Positions 1-7,772 of a DNA stretch of 64,000 nt are shown piece after piece. The notes below the pieces were generated by a model. It ran no database searches. It saw nothing but the letters and a program-made list of their open reading frames with translations, and was not told where the DNA came from. The position numbers and the translations under genes are program-made. Source of the DNA: Myxococcales bacterium (lineage in GTDB: Bacteria; Myxococcota_A; Polyangia; Haliangiales; Haliangiaceae); NCBI GenBank assembly GCA_016716835.1, contig JADJUW010000002.1:62001-126000 (forward strand), written 5' to 3'. Position 1 is the first letter of the stretch; each line of letters starts with the position of its first letter.

Positions 1-421
1 TTGTCTCGATAATCTTGTGTTTGGGAAAATTGGCCGTGCCATTAAACGCCATGTGCTCGACAAAATGAGCCAGGCCGCGTTGGTCGTCATCTTCGAGCAC
101 GGAGCCGGCATTGATCGCCAGCCACAGCGATGCGCGTTTGGCAGGCTTTGGGTTTTGCACCAAGTAGTAGGTCAGGCCGTTGGGCAGGACGCCGCGGCGG
201 ATTTTTGGATCGAGGGGTGTCTTGGTCGTCAACCACGCCGGGTCGGCGACGACCACGGCGGCATCGGAGCCCTCGGTAGTGCGTTCGTCAGCGGTTGCTA
301 TTGTTGCGGTGGGGGTCGTGCGCTGTGGCGATTTGCACGTGAGGGTAGTCAGAACCGCCAGCAGAGGCAGCCAGGTCGCGAGACGGGGCCGGCCCAAGGT
401 CCATTCGCTAGATTTCGTCAT
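1..421 (-). CDS. M16 (insulinase-type) zinc protease lipoprotein, N-terminal fragment
   Basis: The gene starts at the ATG at 421 and runs off the left edge after about 140 codons. Residues 117-129 read GLAHFVEHMAFNG, the inverted zinc motif HxxEH of peptidase family M16 (His119, Glu122, His123), and the preceding NGLTYYLVQNPKP stretch is the usual N-terminal strand of these proteases. A hydrophobic segment ending in LTTLTC (Cys29) suggests a lipoprotein, followed by a Thr/Ala-rich linker, so it probably acts in the periplasm or outer membrane. The C-terminal half is outside the window, so pairing with a second M16 subunit cannot be judged. Family call is secure; substrate unknown. Confidence 0.9.
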   Translation of the reverse strand, partial: MTKSSEWTLGRPRLATWLPLLAVLTTLTCKSPQRTTPTATIATADERTTEGSDAAVVVADPAWLTTKTPLDPKIRRGVLPNGLTYYLVQNPKPAKRASLWLAINAGSVLEDDDQRGLAHFVEHMAFNGTANFPKHKIIET

Positions 422-575
422 GCGACTCTGTATCACACCGATGCTCGCTGGAGGGCGACGTAGCTGGCAACCGGCATTGATGTAAGCCATTGATATTAAA
501 TATGTTTTATTGATTGCGATCATTCGGTAATGCAATTGCACCACTCCCACCGCCGTGCTACCTACTGCCCCCTAA

Positions 576-612
576 CCAACACGGCCTTTGAGTAGTGGCG
601 CCGTGGTGTTGG
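576..612 (+). promoter_or_regulatory. Hairpin in the rpsB 5' leader
   Basis: CCAACACGGC (576-585) pairs with GCC-GTG-GTGTTGG (600-612) with a 3-nt bulge, about 75-110 nt upstream of the rpsB ATG. The rest of the 422-686 gap holds an AT-rich stretch (about 480-535) that probably contains the promoter, but I cannot fix the -10 and -35 boxes. Known: rpsB leaders in several bacteria bind ribosomal protein S2 for autoregulation. That this hairpin does so is inference. Confidence 0.35.
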
Positions 613-686
613 CAGGTCTCATGGTGAGGCAGGTCAGCGCTGTTGCCACTGCGATGACGGGGCCGGACGCACAACGGAGACAGACT

Positions 687-1544
687 ATGGAAACGATGGA
701 AGAAGCTACGTCAGAAACCCCAATCACGCTGCGCCAACTCTTGGCCGCGGGTGTCCACTTTGGGCACAACACCGGCCGCTGGAACCCAAAGATGAAGCAA
801 TTCATTTGGGGCGCCCGCGACGGCATTCACATCATTGACCTGCAACACACGGTCAAGCTGTTCAAAAAAGCCTTTCAAGCCGTCGTCGACGTGACCTCGC
901 GCGGCGAGCAAGTGCTGTTCGTCGGCACCAAGATGCAAGCGCAAGACGTCATCGCCGAAGAGGCGTTGCGCGCCGGCCAATACTTCGTAACGCATCGCTG
1001 GCTGGGCGGCACGCTCACCAACTTCAAGACGGTCAAGGGCTCGCTCGATCGCCTCGCCAACCTCGAAAAGCTCGAGGAAGACGGCACCATCAATGCGTAC
1101 ACCAAGAGCGAGCAAGTGCGCATCGCCAAAGAGCGCACCAAGCTCATGCAAACGCTCGGTGGCATCAAGACCATGAAAAAGCCGCCAGGCATGCTGTTTG
1201 TCATCGATCCTGCGAAGGAACACATCGCGATCGAAGAGGCGCGCAAGCTGGAAATTCCAATTGTCGCGGTGACCGACACCAACTGCAACCCTGACTTCAT
1301 CGACTATGTCATTCCGGGCAACGACGACGCGATCCGCGCCGTCAAGTTGTTCGCTGGCCGCATCGCGGATGCGTGCATCATTGGCACCAAGGTGCACAAA
1401 GAGCGCGCCCACCTGCACAAGAAGGAAGAGGTTGAGCCGCAAGACCAAGTCATCCGCGTTAGTTCGGGTGGCGATGGCCCGCGGGTTGAGATCTCCACCG
1501 GGGGGTCCATGTTCAACCCAGACGCCTCAGCCCGTCCCGATTGA
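687..1544 (+). CDS. rpsB: 30S ribosomal protein S2
   Basis: A 285-residue S2 protein of the small ribosomal subunit. The conserved block TLRQLLAAGVHFGHNTGRWN and later HRWLGGTLTNFKT and IPGNDDAIRA are diagnostic. The frame is open further upstream, to 588, but I place the start at the ATG at 687. It has a GGAG box at 676-679 at good spacing, and the upstream residues do not belong to the family. The acidic, Gly/Ser-rich tail beyond residue 240 is longer than in E. coli S2. It is followed by tsf as in most bacteria, but the usual next genes pyrH and frr are absent. A long hairpin begins at its stop codon. Confidence 0.97.
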   Translation: METMEEATSETPITLRQLLAAGVHFGHNTGRWNPKMKQFIWGARDGIHIIDLQHTVKLFKKAFQAVVDVTSRGEQVLFVGTKMQAQDVIAEEALRAGQYFVTHRWLGGTLTNFKTVKGSLDRLANLEKLEEDGTINAYTKSEQVRIAKERTKLMQTLGGIKTMKKPPGMLFVIDPAKEHIAIEEARKLEIPIVAVTDTNCNPDFIDYVIPGNDDAIRAVKLFAGRIADACIIGTKVHKERAHLHKKEEVEPQDQVIRVSSGGDGPRVEISTGGSMFNPDASARPD

Positions 1545-1669
1545 TCTGCGTGGTTCATTTGCTGTGATCGTGCCGTACCTCCTCGGGGTGTTTCGTCATG
1601 GACTTTATGTCCACTCCTCACACCCCTGCGGCGTTGCGGCCCGCTGACAGCAAATGCACCGACGCAGAT
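1544..1669 (+). other. Long inverted-repeat RNA element between rpsB and tsf
   Basis: The arms 1544-1565 and 1647-1669 are complementary over 22 bp with one mismatch and one bulge. Inside lies a nested stem GGGGTGT/ACACCCC (1585-1591 with 1620-1626), and inside that TGGAC-TTTAT-GTCCA. A moderately T-rich stretch follows. The element fills almost the whole 170-bp gap. It could be an attenuator, an RNA processing site that sets the S2:EF-Ts ratio, or a small miniature inverted-repeat element; no clear target-site duplication is visible. Confidence 0.6.
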
Positions 1670-1714
1670 TCCATTTTAGTTTCTTAAGAACCGAATTGAG
1701 AAAGAAGAATTGCT

Positions 1715-2365
1715 ATGTCGATGACAGAAATGATTCGTGATCTGCGCGAGCGCACCGGCGCTGGCATGATGGACTGCAAGAAGGCCCTCGAAGAGAGCGG
1801 TCAGAACGTTGAGAAGGCGATCGACTATTTGCGCGCCAAGGGCTTGTCCAAGGCCGCGAAGAAGGCCGGTCGCGAGGCCACCGAGGGCGTGGTGTCCTCG
1901 TACATCCATGCCGGCGGCCGTGTCGGCGTGCTGGTCGAGGTCAATTGCGAAACCGACTTTGCCGGCCGCAACGAGATGTTCGTCACCTTTGCGCGCGACG
2001 TCGCCATGCACATCGCCGCGATGAACCCACTTTTTGTGCGTGCGGAAGAAATCCCCGCCGACGCCATTGCGCGCGAGCGCGACGTCGCCACCGCCAAGGC
2101 CAAGGAAACCGGCAAGCCCGACGCCATCATCGCCAAGATGGTCGACAGCGCGGTGACCACGTGGACCAAAGAGGTGTGCCTGCTCAACCAAACCTTCGTC
2201 AAAAACCCGGCGCAAACCGTCGAGCAACTGACGCAGGAGCTGGTCGGCAAGATTGGCGAAAACATCCAGATTCGCCGCTTCGTGCGCTTTGAGCTCGGCG
2301 AAGGCCTCACCAAGACCGAATCCAACTTCGCCGCCGAAGTCGCCGCCGCTGCTGGCCAGGCGTAA
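1715..2365 (+). CDS. tsf: Translation elongation factor Ts (short form)
   Basis: EF-Ts, the guanine nucleotide exchange factor for EF-Tu, 216 residues. The N-terminal UBA-like domain has the signature LRERTGAGMMDCKKALEE, followed by the core with VLVEVNCETDFAGRN. At about 216 residues it belongs to the shorter class lacking one of the two core subdomains found in the ~280-residue E. coli protein, as is common in many phyla. The purine-rich GAGAAAGAAG about 10 nt before the ATG serves as ribosome-binding site. It is probably co-transcribed with rpsB through the intergenic hairpin. Confidence 0.96.
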   Translation: MSMTEMIRDLRERTGAGMMDCKKALEESGQNVEKAIDYLRAKGLSKAAKKAGREATEGVVSSYIHAGGRVGVLVEVNCETDFAGRNEMFVTFARDVAMHIAAMNPLFVRAEEIPADAIARERDVATAKAKETGKPDAIIAKMVDSAVTTWTKEVCLLNQTFVKNPAQTVEQLTQELVGKIGENIQIRRFVRFELGEGLTKTESNFAAEVAAAAGQA

Positions 2366-2465
2366 GAGCCGCGCGACAGGACCGGTAAGTCCTGGATTAA
2401 ACTCAGAAACTTACTTAGGCGTTTTCAACCCAAGGAGTTCGGCGCTGCCAGCGTCTGACGGGGGT

Positions 2466-2909
2466 ATGAAAAAAAGCCTAAGTCTACTATTCGTGTTTTC
2501 TTGGATTCTTACTGGCTGCTCGAAACCAGCGTCACCGCCCGCGGTTGCCACCGCCTCCCCTGCGGCCGCCGAGCCGACGTCGGAAGATAAGGCAGCGCAA
2601 CCCATGGTCTCGGGGGTGCCGACCGATTTCTCTGCTGCGGACCAGCAAGCAATAACCGACGGCCTGGCCGCCACCCGCCCGGCGATCTTGGCGTGCTATT
2701 CAACCACCGCGGGGCAGTCCGTTGCCGGCGGCCGTAAGGAACGCGTGCAGGTGGCGTTTGCGCCTGGAGGCATCGTCTCAAAGGTTACGTTTATGAATGC
2801 CATGCCCGAGCCCGACGCTGGCTGCATTACCGGCGTGCTCACAGCGCATACGTTTTCGCTGGGTAACACCGACGTGGTGACCGTTAGCATGCCGCTGCCG
2901 TCGAGGTAG
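2466..2909 (+). CDS. Exported lipoprotein with AgmX/TonB-like C-terminal domain
   Basis: A 147-residue protein starting MKKSLSLLF at 2466. The signal peptide ends in the lipobox ILTGC and is followed by a Pro/Ala/Ser linker. The C-terminal ~90 residues show the pattern AILACY...VQVAFAPGGIVSKV...GCITGVL, with paired cysteines flanking a beta hairpin. It resembles the C-terminal domain of myxobacterial gliding/adventurous motility proteins (AgmX/PglI type), itself related to TonB C-termini. The frame is open upstream to 2253, but only this start gives a signal peptide. Function unknown; probably envelope-located. Confidence 0.65.
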   Translation: MKKSLSLLFVFSWILTGCSKPASPPAVATASPAAAEPTSEDKAAQPMVSGVPTDFSAADQQAITDGLAATRPAILACYSTTAGQSVAGGRKERVQVAFAPGGIVSKVTFMNAMPEPDAGCITGVLTAHTFSLGNTDVVTVSMPLPSR

Positions 2910-3021
2910 CGCCCCCCGCCTTTAGCGTCGGGTATGGAAGGCATCGACCATACATAGCCTGCTTTATTCGGTTACGTCGGTTTGAGTGCGATCCCGGGCT
3001 CTGCCTATACTCGGGGCACAT

Positions 3022-3525
3022 ATGAAACAAACACGCATTTGCGCCTTGTTGACAATCTCCCTCTCTTTTGGCCTTGCAGCCGTGTCTACGGCCCAGGCTG
3101 GCCCGAGCGCGGCCAACGTCAAGCGCCACCAGCCGGTGGCGGTGAACGCGACGCGGGCTGAATCGCTGCGCCTTGGCCAGCCGAAATCGGATCAGCTTGT
3201 CGTTGAGATTGGGATTTTGGACATTCTCGGGGAACTGGCGGAGGGGCAAACAGTCGCCACACGCACATCTACTTCAAATTTCGGAGTGAACACCGTATCG
3301 AGGCAGGTCTCACCTTCGACTTTGGCGTCTACCGCGAATCTGGTCGGCACGGGGATAGGCAGCATACGACTCGACGTTGCCCCAGGCGGAAAAGTAACGA
3401 ACGCCGTGGTGACGTCGAAGGCCTCGTTAAGCGCAGAGGTTGCGACCTTTCTGACGTCCAAGTTTCGCGAAGCAAAATTTGCTACGAACAACACCGAGGC
3501 AATCTCGGTGTACCTGCCATACTGA
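3022..3525 (+). CDS. Secreted protein of unknown function, TonB-C-like tail
   Basis: A 167-residue protein with a clear signal peptide (MKQTRICALLTISLSFG, cleavage near AQA-G). The tail (GTGIGSIRLDVAPGGKVTNA through LTSKFREAKF) resembles the strand pattern of TonB-type C-terminal domains and of the lipoprotein just upstream. It has no cysteines after the signal region and no membrane segment, so it is likely periplasmic. The start at 3022 is preferred over in-frame 2986 because it begins the signal peptide. The function is not recognised; the shared fold pattern with its neighbour is my reading, not an established family assignment. Confidence 0.6.
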   Translation: MKQTRICALLTISLSFGLAAVSTAQAGPSAANVKRHQPVAVNATRAESLRLGQPKSDQLVVEIGILDILGELAEGQTVATRTSTSNFGVNTVSRQVSPSTLASTANLVGTGIGSIRLDVAPGGKVTNAVVTSKASLSAEVATFLTSKFREAKFATNNTEAISVYLPY

Positions 3526-3564
3526 GCTGATTGCGGTCGCAGCTAGCGGCGCGCGCAAAAAACG

Positions 3565-4029
3565 CTACGGCTTGGCGTCAGCGGCGGGCGCTTCGGCCGG
3601 GGCCGACATGGCCTCCATGATTTTTGGCGTCAAGGCTTCCATCGCGTCGCTGAGCGCCTTTTCGTTCTCCGGCGGCAGGTTGCACGCGCCAATGGCCTCG
3701 GCATCGGCCGCAGCTAGAACGCAATCTGTGAACTCGTCGGGCCATTTGTCTTCGGCGCAGCGCGTCTTCATGATGGTCTGAATCTCGGCGAAGATAGGCG
3801 TCAGCTTTTCCTTGGCCGTCTCGGGCGCGCCGGCGCGCACCTCGGTTTCCAGCGCGCTGCCAACCTTGACGGCAACGTCGGTGCATTTGTCGGCGGCAAC
3901 AGTCGCCACCGGCTCGGCGGCCTCGCCGCCAGATTTTTTCTTGCAGCCCACGGTCGAGGATGCGAGCAGCGCGAGGGCGCACAACAGGGACAAACGGGTG
4001 GCGCGAAGGCCGAGGGAGCTTGATTTCAT
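3565..4029 (-). CDS. Four-cysteine lipoprotein
   Basis: A 154-residue lipoprotein (lipobox STVGC, Cys29) with a mature domain carrying four cysteines in the pattern C...C-x4-W-x3-F-x2-C-x9-C (TRCAEDKWPDEFTDC). The same pattern occurs in the lipoprotein at 5806-6420 and in the N-terminal half of the FKBP lipoprotein at 10622-11398, so this is a local paralogous family. The cysteines probably form two disulfides in the periplasm. The tail is Ala/Pro-rich. It is transcribed divergently from the zinc-ribbon gene at 4195. Function unknown. Confidence 0.7.
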   Translation of the reverse strand: MKSSSLGLRATRLSLLCALALLASSTVGCKKKSGGEAAEPVATVAADKCTDVAVKVGSALETEVRAGAPETAKEKLTPIFAEIQTIMKTRCAEDKWPDEFTDCVLAAADAEAIGACNLPPENEKALSDAMEALTPKIMEAMSAPAEAPAADAKP

Positions 4030-4194
4030 AGGTAAGGGCGAGATCCTTTCGCGGGCATGGTGACGTTACCGCCCGCCAAAGGCAATCTAGTCGGCTTGTG
4101 AAATGATCCGTTCGAGCACATAGGGTGGACCAATGGTTTTGCCGCCACGGCGGCGCTGACGCCCTGGAGGCCGCTGACGTACCATGAGGCCGAG

Positions 4195-5676
4195 ATGAAC
4201 TGGCTTACGCGGATATTTGGGCGGCATGCGGCGCCAGCGCCTGCACCGGCGACGTCGGCCTCCGCGCCGAGGGAAGCAAGCGATGATTTGTATGCGGCAC
4301 GAGCGCGCCGCAATTTCGCGGAACAGCTTGCCGGGACGTTCTGCCGCGGGATGCCCGGCGCGACGCTAGAACGGTTCGGCGCGGCCGAGCGCGATGACCA
4401 TTTGCTGGCGCGCGTGACCTACCACCACCAGGGCGTCGTATCGCGACTGGTCCTCTATGCCGAAGACGACGGCCTGCATAGCTCGGTGTTTGTTGAGACC
4501 CGCTGCAAGGGCGTCTTTGGCACCCTCACTTTGTTTCGCGCCGCTGCTGGCGAAACCTTTGACGACGATACGCCCAGGGTGTTCCTCGCGCCGACGACGT
4601 ATGCCACGGGGCCTCGGATCGTAAACGAAATCGCGCGGCTACGAATGTTGCCCGAGGAAATGCAAGCGCGGTTGTTTGCGCTCGCAGGCAGGGTCGAGCG
4701 CGTGGCGTTGGCAGATGAGGTGATCGTCGCGCACCTTGGTGACCTCGACAAGCTCGCAGAGGTCCTGCGATCGCCCACGCAGACGCAACGCCAGGTGCTA
4801 GGTGTTGGCAACGAGCTGGCCGCCATCGCGGCGAGTTGGTTGGCGATAAGCCATGACGAGGCGCAAGTTATTGAAGCCCGCGTGTGCGTTTTTTGCGGCG
4901 CGGCGTTCGTGTTTGCGCCGAGTGGCCCGCGCTGCACGCGTTGTGGAGGCACGGCAAATAATGCGCGGCCGATGCCACCCCCGCAGCACATCGAAATTCC
5001 CGATGATCCGCTGCTGGCCCCAGACGAGGCGGCGCTTGCGGGGCCCGCGATGGCAGCTAACCGCGTGCTGGCGTACGCTCTCTGCCAACTCGCGTCCGGC
5101 GCGGAAATGACCGATGAGGCCGCGCGCGGCCGCTTGTTCGTCACGTACACCCTGGATGGGCGCAGCTTCCGTGCAAAATTCAAAGATGCGTATGTCGGCG
5201 TGCGCACCGCGGTTGCGGGCGCGCGTGGCGACTTTTTCTTGGCTTGGAGCCATCAAGACGTCACCGGCACCATCAACGCCGGCGAGGCATGGCGCGAGAC
5301 CGAGCGGAAGATCTTTTTCTCTAAGCACTGTCGCGTGCGCAGCGACCACACGGCCAAGGAGGCCGCGCGGCTGGCGTCGTTGCCGGCGCCTGCGCTGCGC
5401 ATGCTCACAGAGATGTGCGAGGCCTATGAATCCAATGCGTCGCTCGAGGCCGGCTTTCTCGCGCAAGGCATGGGAGGCGTCGCGCATCGTCGCGGTGCTG
5501 AGGCGATTATCGAATGCAGCCAAACGTTGGCGGCGATTGCCGACGCGTTGCCGCGCGACTACCCCGACGTGGATGCGCTACGCTACCAAGTCGCCGCGTG
5601 TCGCCACTGTGGCTGGGAGTATTTTATCGACCAGGCGCGCCGCGCTTGCACCCATTGCGGCGGCGCGGCAGCATAG
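4195..5676 (+). CDS. Zinc-ribbon protein of unknown function
   Basis: A 493-residue, probably cytoplasmic protein. Two CxxC...CxxC zinc ribbons are visible: one near residues 228-250 (CVFC...CTRC) and one at the extreme C-terminus (CRHC...CTHC). Between them is a mixed alpha/beta region without a recognised catalytic motif. There is no signal peptide; the first 30 residues are Ala/Pro-rich after a short amphipathic start. The upstream gap to the divergent lipoprotein gene (4030-4194) must hold both promoters. I do not recognise the family; the paired ribbons suggest nucleic-acid or protein binding, which is inference. Confidence 0.6.
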   Translation: MNWLTRIFGRHAAPAPAPATSASAPREASDDLYAARARRNFAEQLAGTFCRGMPGATLERFGAAERDDHLLARVTYHHQGVVSRLVLYAEDDGLHSSVFVETRCKGVFGTLTLFRAAAGETFDDDTPRVFLAPTTYATGPRIVNEIARLRMLPEEMQARLFALAGRVERVALADEVIVAHLGDLDKLAEVLRSPTQTQRQVLGVGNELAAIAASWLAISHDEAQVIEARVCVFCGAAFVFAPSGPRCTRCGGTANNARPMPPPQHIEIPDDPLLAPDEAALAGPAMAANRVLAYALCQLASGAEMTDEAARGRLFVTYTLDGRSFRAKFKDAYVGVRTAVAGARGDFFLAWSHQDVTGTINAGEAWRETERKIFFSKHCRVRSDHTAKEAARLASLPAPALRMLTEMCEAYESNASLEAGFLAQGMGGVAHRRGAEAIIECSQTLAAIADALPRDYPDVDALRYQVAACRHCGWEYFIDQARRACTHCGGAAA

Positions 5677-5715
5677 GCCGGCAACTGCGCGAAGTCGTAA
5701 GTGACCCCCAACGCC

Positions 5716-5748
5716 GAAAACAAGAAAGGCCGCTGCAAGCAGCGACCT
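5716..5748 (-). terminator. Rho-independent terminator of the 5806-6420 gene
   Basis: On the minus strand AGGTCGCTGC (5748-5739) pairs with GCAGCGGCCT (5736-5727), a 10-bp stem with one G-U wobble and a 2-nt loop. It is followed by a U-rich run (TTCTTGTTTTC). It lies between convergent genes. Confidence 0.7.
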
Positions 5749-5805
5749 CTCACGTGACAACTGTTACTGGCCGCGTTGCCGCGGTCAGCGTATTGTCGAA
5801 ATGGC

Positions 5806-6420
5806 TTAGTTGCCTTTTGGAGCTTCGGTCTTGGCGGCTTCAGCGCCAGCCTTGGCAGCTTCCGCGCCGGCAGCAGCGCCAGCAGCAGCGGCTTCAGCGC
5901 CAGCAGCAGCGCCAGCGGCGGCAGCTTCGGTGCCTGGAGCGCCAGCGGCGGCAGCGCCAGCAGCAGCGCCAGCAGCGGCGGCTTCGGCGCCAGCGGCAGC
6001 AGCGCCCGCAGCGGCGGCGGCTGGGTCAACAGGCATGGCGCCTTGCATGGCGGCCATGATTTCTGGAACCAGCGACTGCATGTCTTCCATCATTTTCTTT
6101 TCGAGGTCAGCTGGCAGCTTGCAGCCGTCGAGCGCCTTTGGATCCGAAGCCTTTTCGACGCAGGTGGTGAATTCGGCTGGCCACTTGTCGGCATCGCAGC
6201 GCGCGACCATCTTGTCTTTGGCCTTGGCGAATACGCCGTCGAGCTTGGCTTGCGCCTCAGCTGGGAGCGTGCCCGCAGGCGAGCTCTTTTTCATCATTTC
6301 GCCAACCTTGGCGCCAATGGCGGCACATTTGTTGCCAGCGGCAGCCGCAGTGTCCTCTTTTTTACAGCCAGCAAAGGCGAGGGAAGCAATAGCAATCGAA
6401 GCAAAAGCAAGTTTACGCAT
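5806..6420 (-). CDS. Four-cysteine lipoprotein with long Ala/Gly-rich tail
   Basis: A 204-residue lipoprotein (SLAFAGC lipobox). Residues ~30-125 carry the same four-cysteine domain as the gene at 3565 (ARCDADKWPAEFTTC). The last ~80 residues are low complexity, built of repeated AAAAGAAAGAE units, which in DNA form an imperfect GCC/AGC repeat tract (about 5830-6030) prone to length change. The domain is probably periplasmic and disulfide-bonded; the tail may be a flexible spacer. It ends in a good terminator and lies 161 bp downstream of hmgA on the same strand. Function unknown. Confidence 0.72.
   Translation of the reverse strand: MRKLAFASIAIASLAFAGCKKEDTAAAAGNKCAAIGAKVGEMMKKSSPAGTLPAEAQAKLDGVFAKAKDKMVARCDADKWPAEFTTCVEKASDPKALDGCKLPADLEKKMMEDMQSLVPEIMAAMQGAMPVDPAAAAAGAAAAGAEAAAAGAAAGAAAAGAPGTEAAAAGAAAGAEAAAAGAAAGAEAAKAGAEAAKTEAPKGN
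5830..6035. repeat. Low-complexity GCC/AGC tract encoding the Ala/Gly tail
   Basis: Degenerate repeats of the type gcgccagcagcagcg encode the alanine-rich C-terminus of the lipoprotein at 5806-6420. Copy number is likely variable between strains, and the tract is a hotspot for assembly error. Confidence 0.6.
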
Positions 6421-6581
6421 GTATTAGAATATCTCCTTGGGAGCCCCACACTGCTAAATCCCGGCGTTGGAGTCAACGAATCAATCGTAATTGGGGCTCT
6501 ACAATTGGCGAGATCGCTCGCGAACTGGCTATTGAAGTTGCCACAAGCGTTCGCAGCGTGACCGCAAGGCTCAGCGAGTGG

Positions 6582-7772
6582 CTAGATAAACGACTGCTGG
6601 TAGCTGGCATCTTCAACGGCCAACGCGGCCGCTGTGGCCTGCAGTGGCTTAAAGCAGTCGAGCATGACGGCAAGCTCGTCGGTGCGGGTGGTGCCAATCG
6701 ATCGTTCGTAGGCACCAGGGTGCGGCCCATGTGGCACGCCGGTTGGATGATGCGAGATGCTGCCGGGCGCGACGCCGCGGCGCGAGGTGAAGTTGCCATC
6801 GCAATAAAAGATGATCTCATCGCAGGCAGGTGACGAATGCGGGTAGGGGCAGGGAATTGCCTCGGGGTGAAAGTCTACCAGCCGCGGCACGAAGCTGCAT
6901 ACCAGGGCGCCGCGCGCGGCAAACGTGCCGTGCCAGGTCGGCGGCAAGTGCACCGAGCTGACGCGCGGTTGGAAATTTAGGATGGGAAACGCAAACGGAT
7001 ACACGCTGCCATCCCATCCAACTACGTCGAGCGGGGCGTCTTGATAGGTAAAACCGTGCCAGCGGCCGCCGCGCTTGACCACGAGGTCGCGCACGCCGTC
7101 GTCGGTAGGGCCAATAAACGTCGGGCGTTTGAAATCGCGGTGGCTGTATGGCGCGTCCATGCGCAGCTGGCCCGCTTCATTGCGAAATTGCTTGAGCAGG
7201 TGCATGCCGCCTTTGAACTCGAACCAACACCAATATTGCGGCACGGCCGCATTGGCGGTCTTGCCCTCGTGGCCGCACAGGATAAACCGATGCGGCAGCG
7301 CGGCCGGGATGTAGACGTAGTCGCCCTGGCTAAATGCAAGGTCGCCAAGCGCGCTGCGCAGCACGCCACCGCCTTGGTGCACGTAAATGAGCATGTCGCC
7401 GTCTGCATTGCTGACCAGCACCGGGTCATCGGCGTCGGGAAAGGCAACGCCGGACGTGAGATCGTCGTTGAAGAGCAGCGCGGTTAACGCGTCGACCGGC
7501 GGGCCTCCACGCGCGTGCTGTTCGAAGGTCTTATAGTGGCGCTTGGCCAAGGGGCGCGTGGCCTCGGTGTCGGCCGCGACGGCCTCGGCCCAGCCATGCT
7601 GCGCGTTGGCGAGCGCCTGCGTATGAGGGCGCGCGAGATGATACATGATGGTATAAGGGCCATCAAAGCCGTCGCGCGTGAAGCACTCTTCATAGCGCAA
7701 ATCGCCTTGCGGGCCGCGTAGCGCGATGTGGTGTTTGCGCGGGATTTCGCCGACCGTTATGCGATCGATCAT
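6582..7772 (-). CDS. hmgA: Homogentisate 1,2-dioxygenase
   Basis: A 396-residue protein that opens the aromatic ring of homogentisate to maleylacetoacetate, a non-heme Fe(II) dioxygenase of the cupin fold. Conserved blocks include GDYVYIPAALPHRF and, near the C-terminus, HHPTGVPHGPHPGAYE, which supplies the His/Glu iron ligands. It is slightly shorter than the ~440-residue classical enzyme and belongs to the bacterial short form. Its ATG shares one base with the TAA of hppD (TAATG at 7770-7774), so the two are translationally coupled. With maiA and fahA at 14.3-16.0 kb it makes a complete lower tyrosine/phenylalanine degradation path. Confidence 0.9.
   Translation of the reverse strand: MIDRITVGEIPRKHHIALRGPQGDLRYEECFTRDGFDGPYTIMYHLARPHTQALANAQHGWAEAVAADTEATRPLAKRHYKTFEQHARGGPPVDALTALLFNDDLTSGVAFPDADDPVLVSNADGDMLIYVHQGGGVLRSALGDLAFSQGDYVYIPAALPHRFILCGHEGKTANAAVPQYWCWFEFKGGMHLLKQFRNEAGQLRMDAPYSHRDFKRPTFIGPTDDGVRDLVVKRGGRWHGFTYQDAPLDVVGWDGSVYPFAFPILNFQPRVSSVHLPPTWHGTFAARGALVCSFVPRLVDFHPEAIPCPYPHSSPACDEIIFYCDGNFTSRRGVAPGSISHHPTGVPHGPHPGAYERSIGTTRTDELAVMLDCFKPLQATAAALAVEDASYQQSFI

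Noticed and set aside
5810..6427. 205-residue plus-strand Ala/Ser-rich frame
   Set aside because: Mirror of the Ala-rich lipoprotein on the other strand; no start signal.
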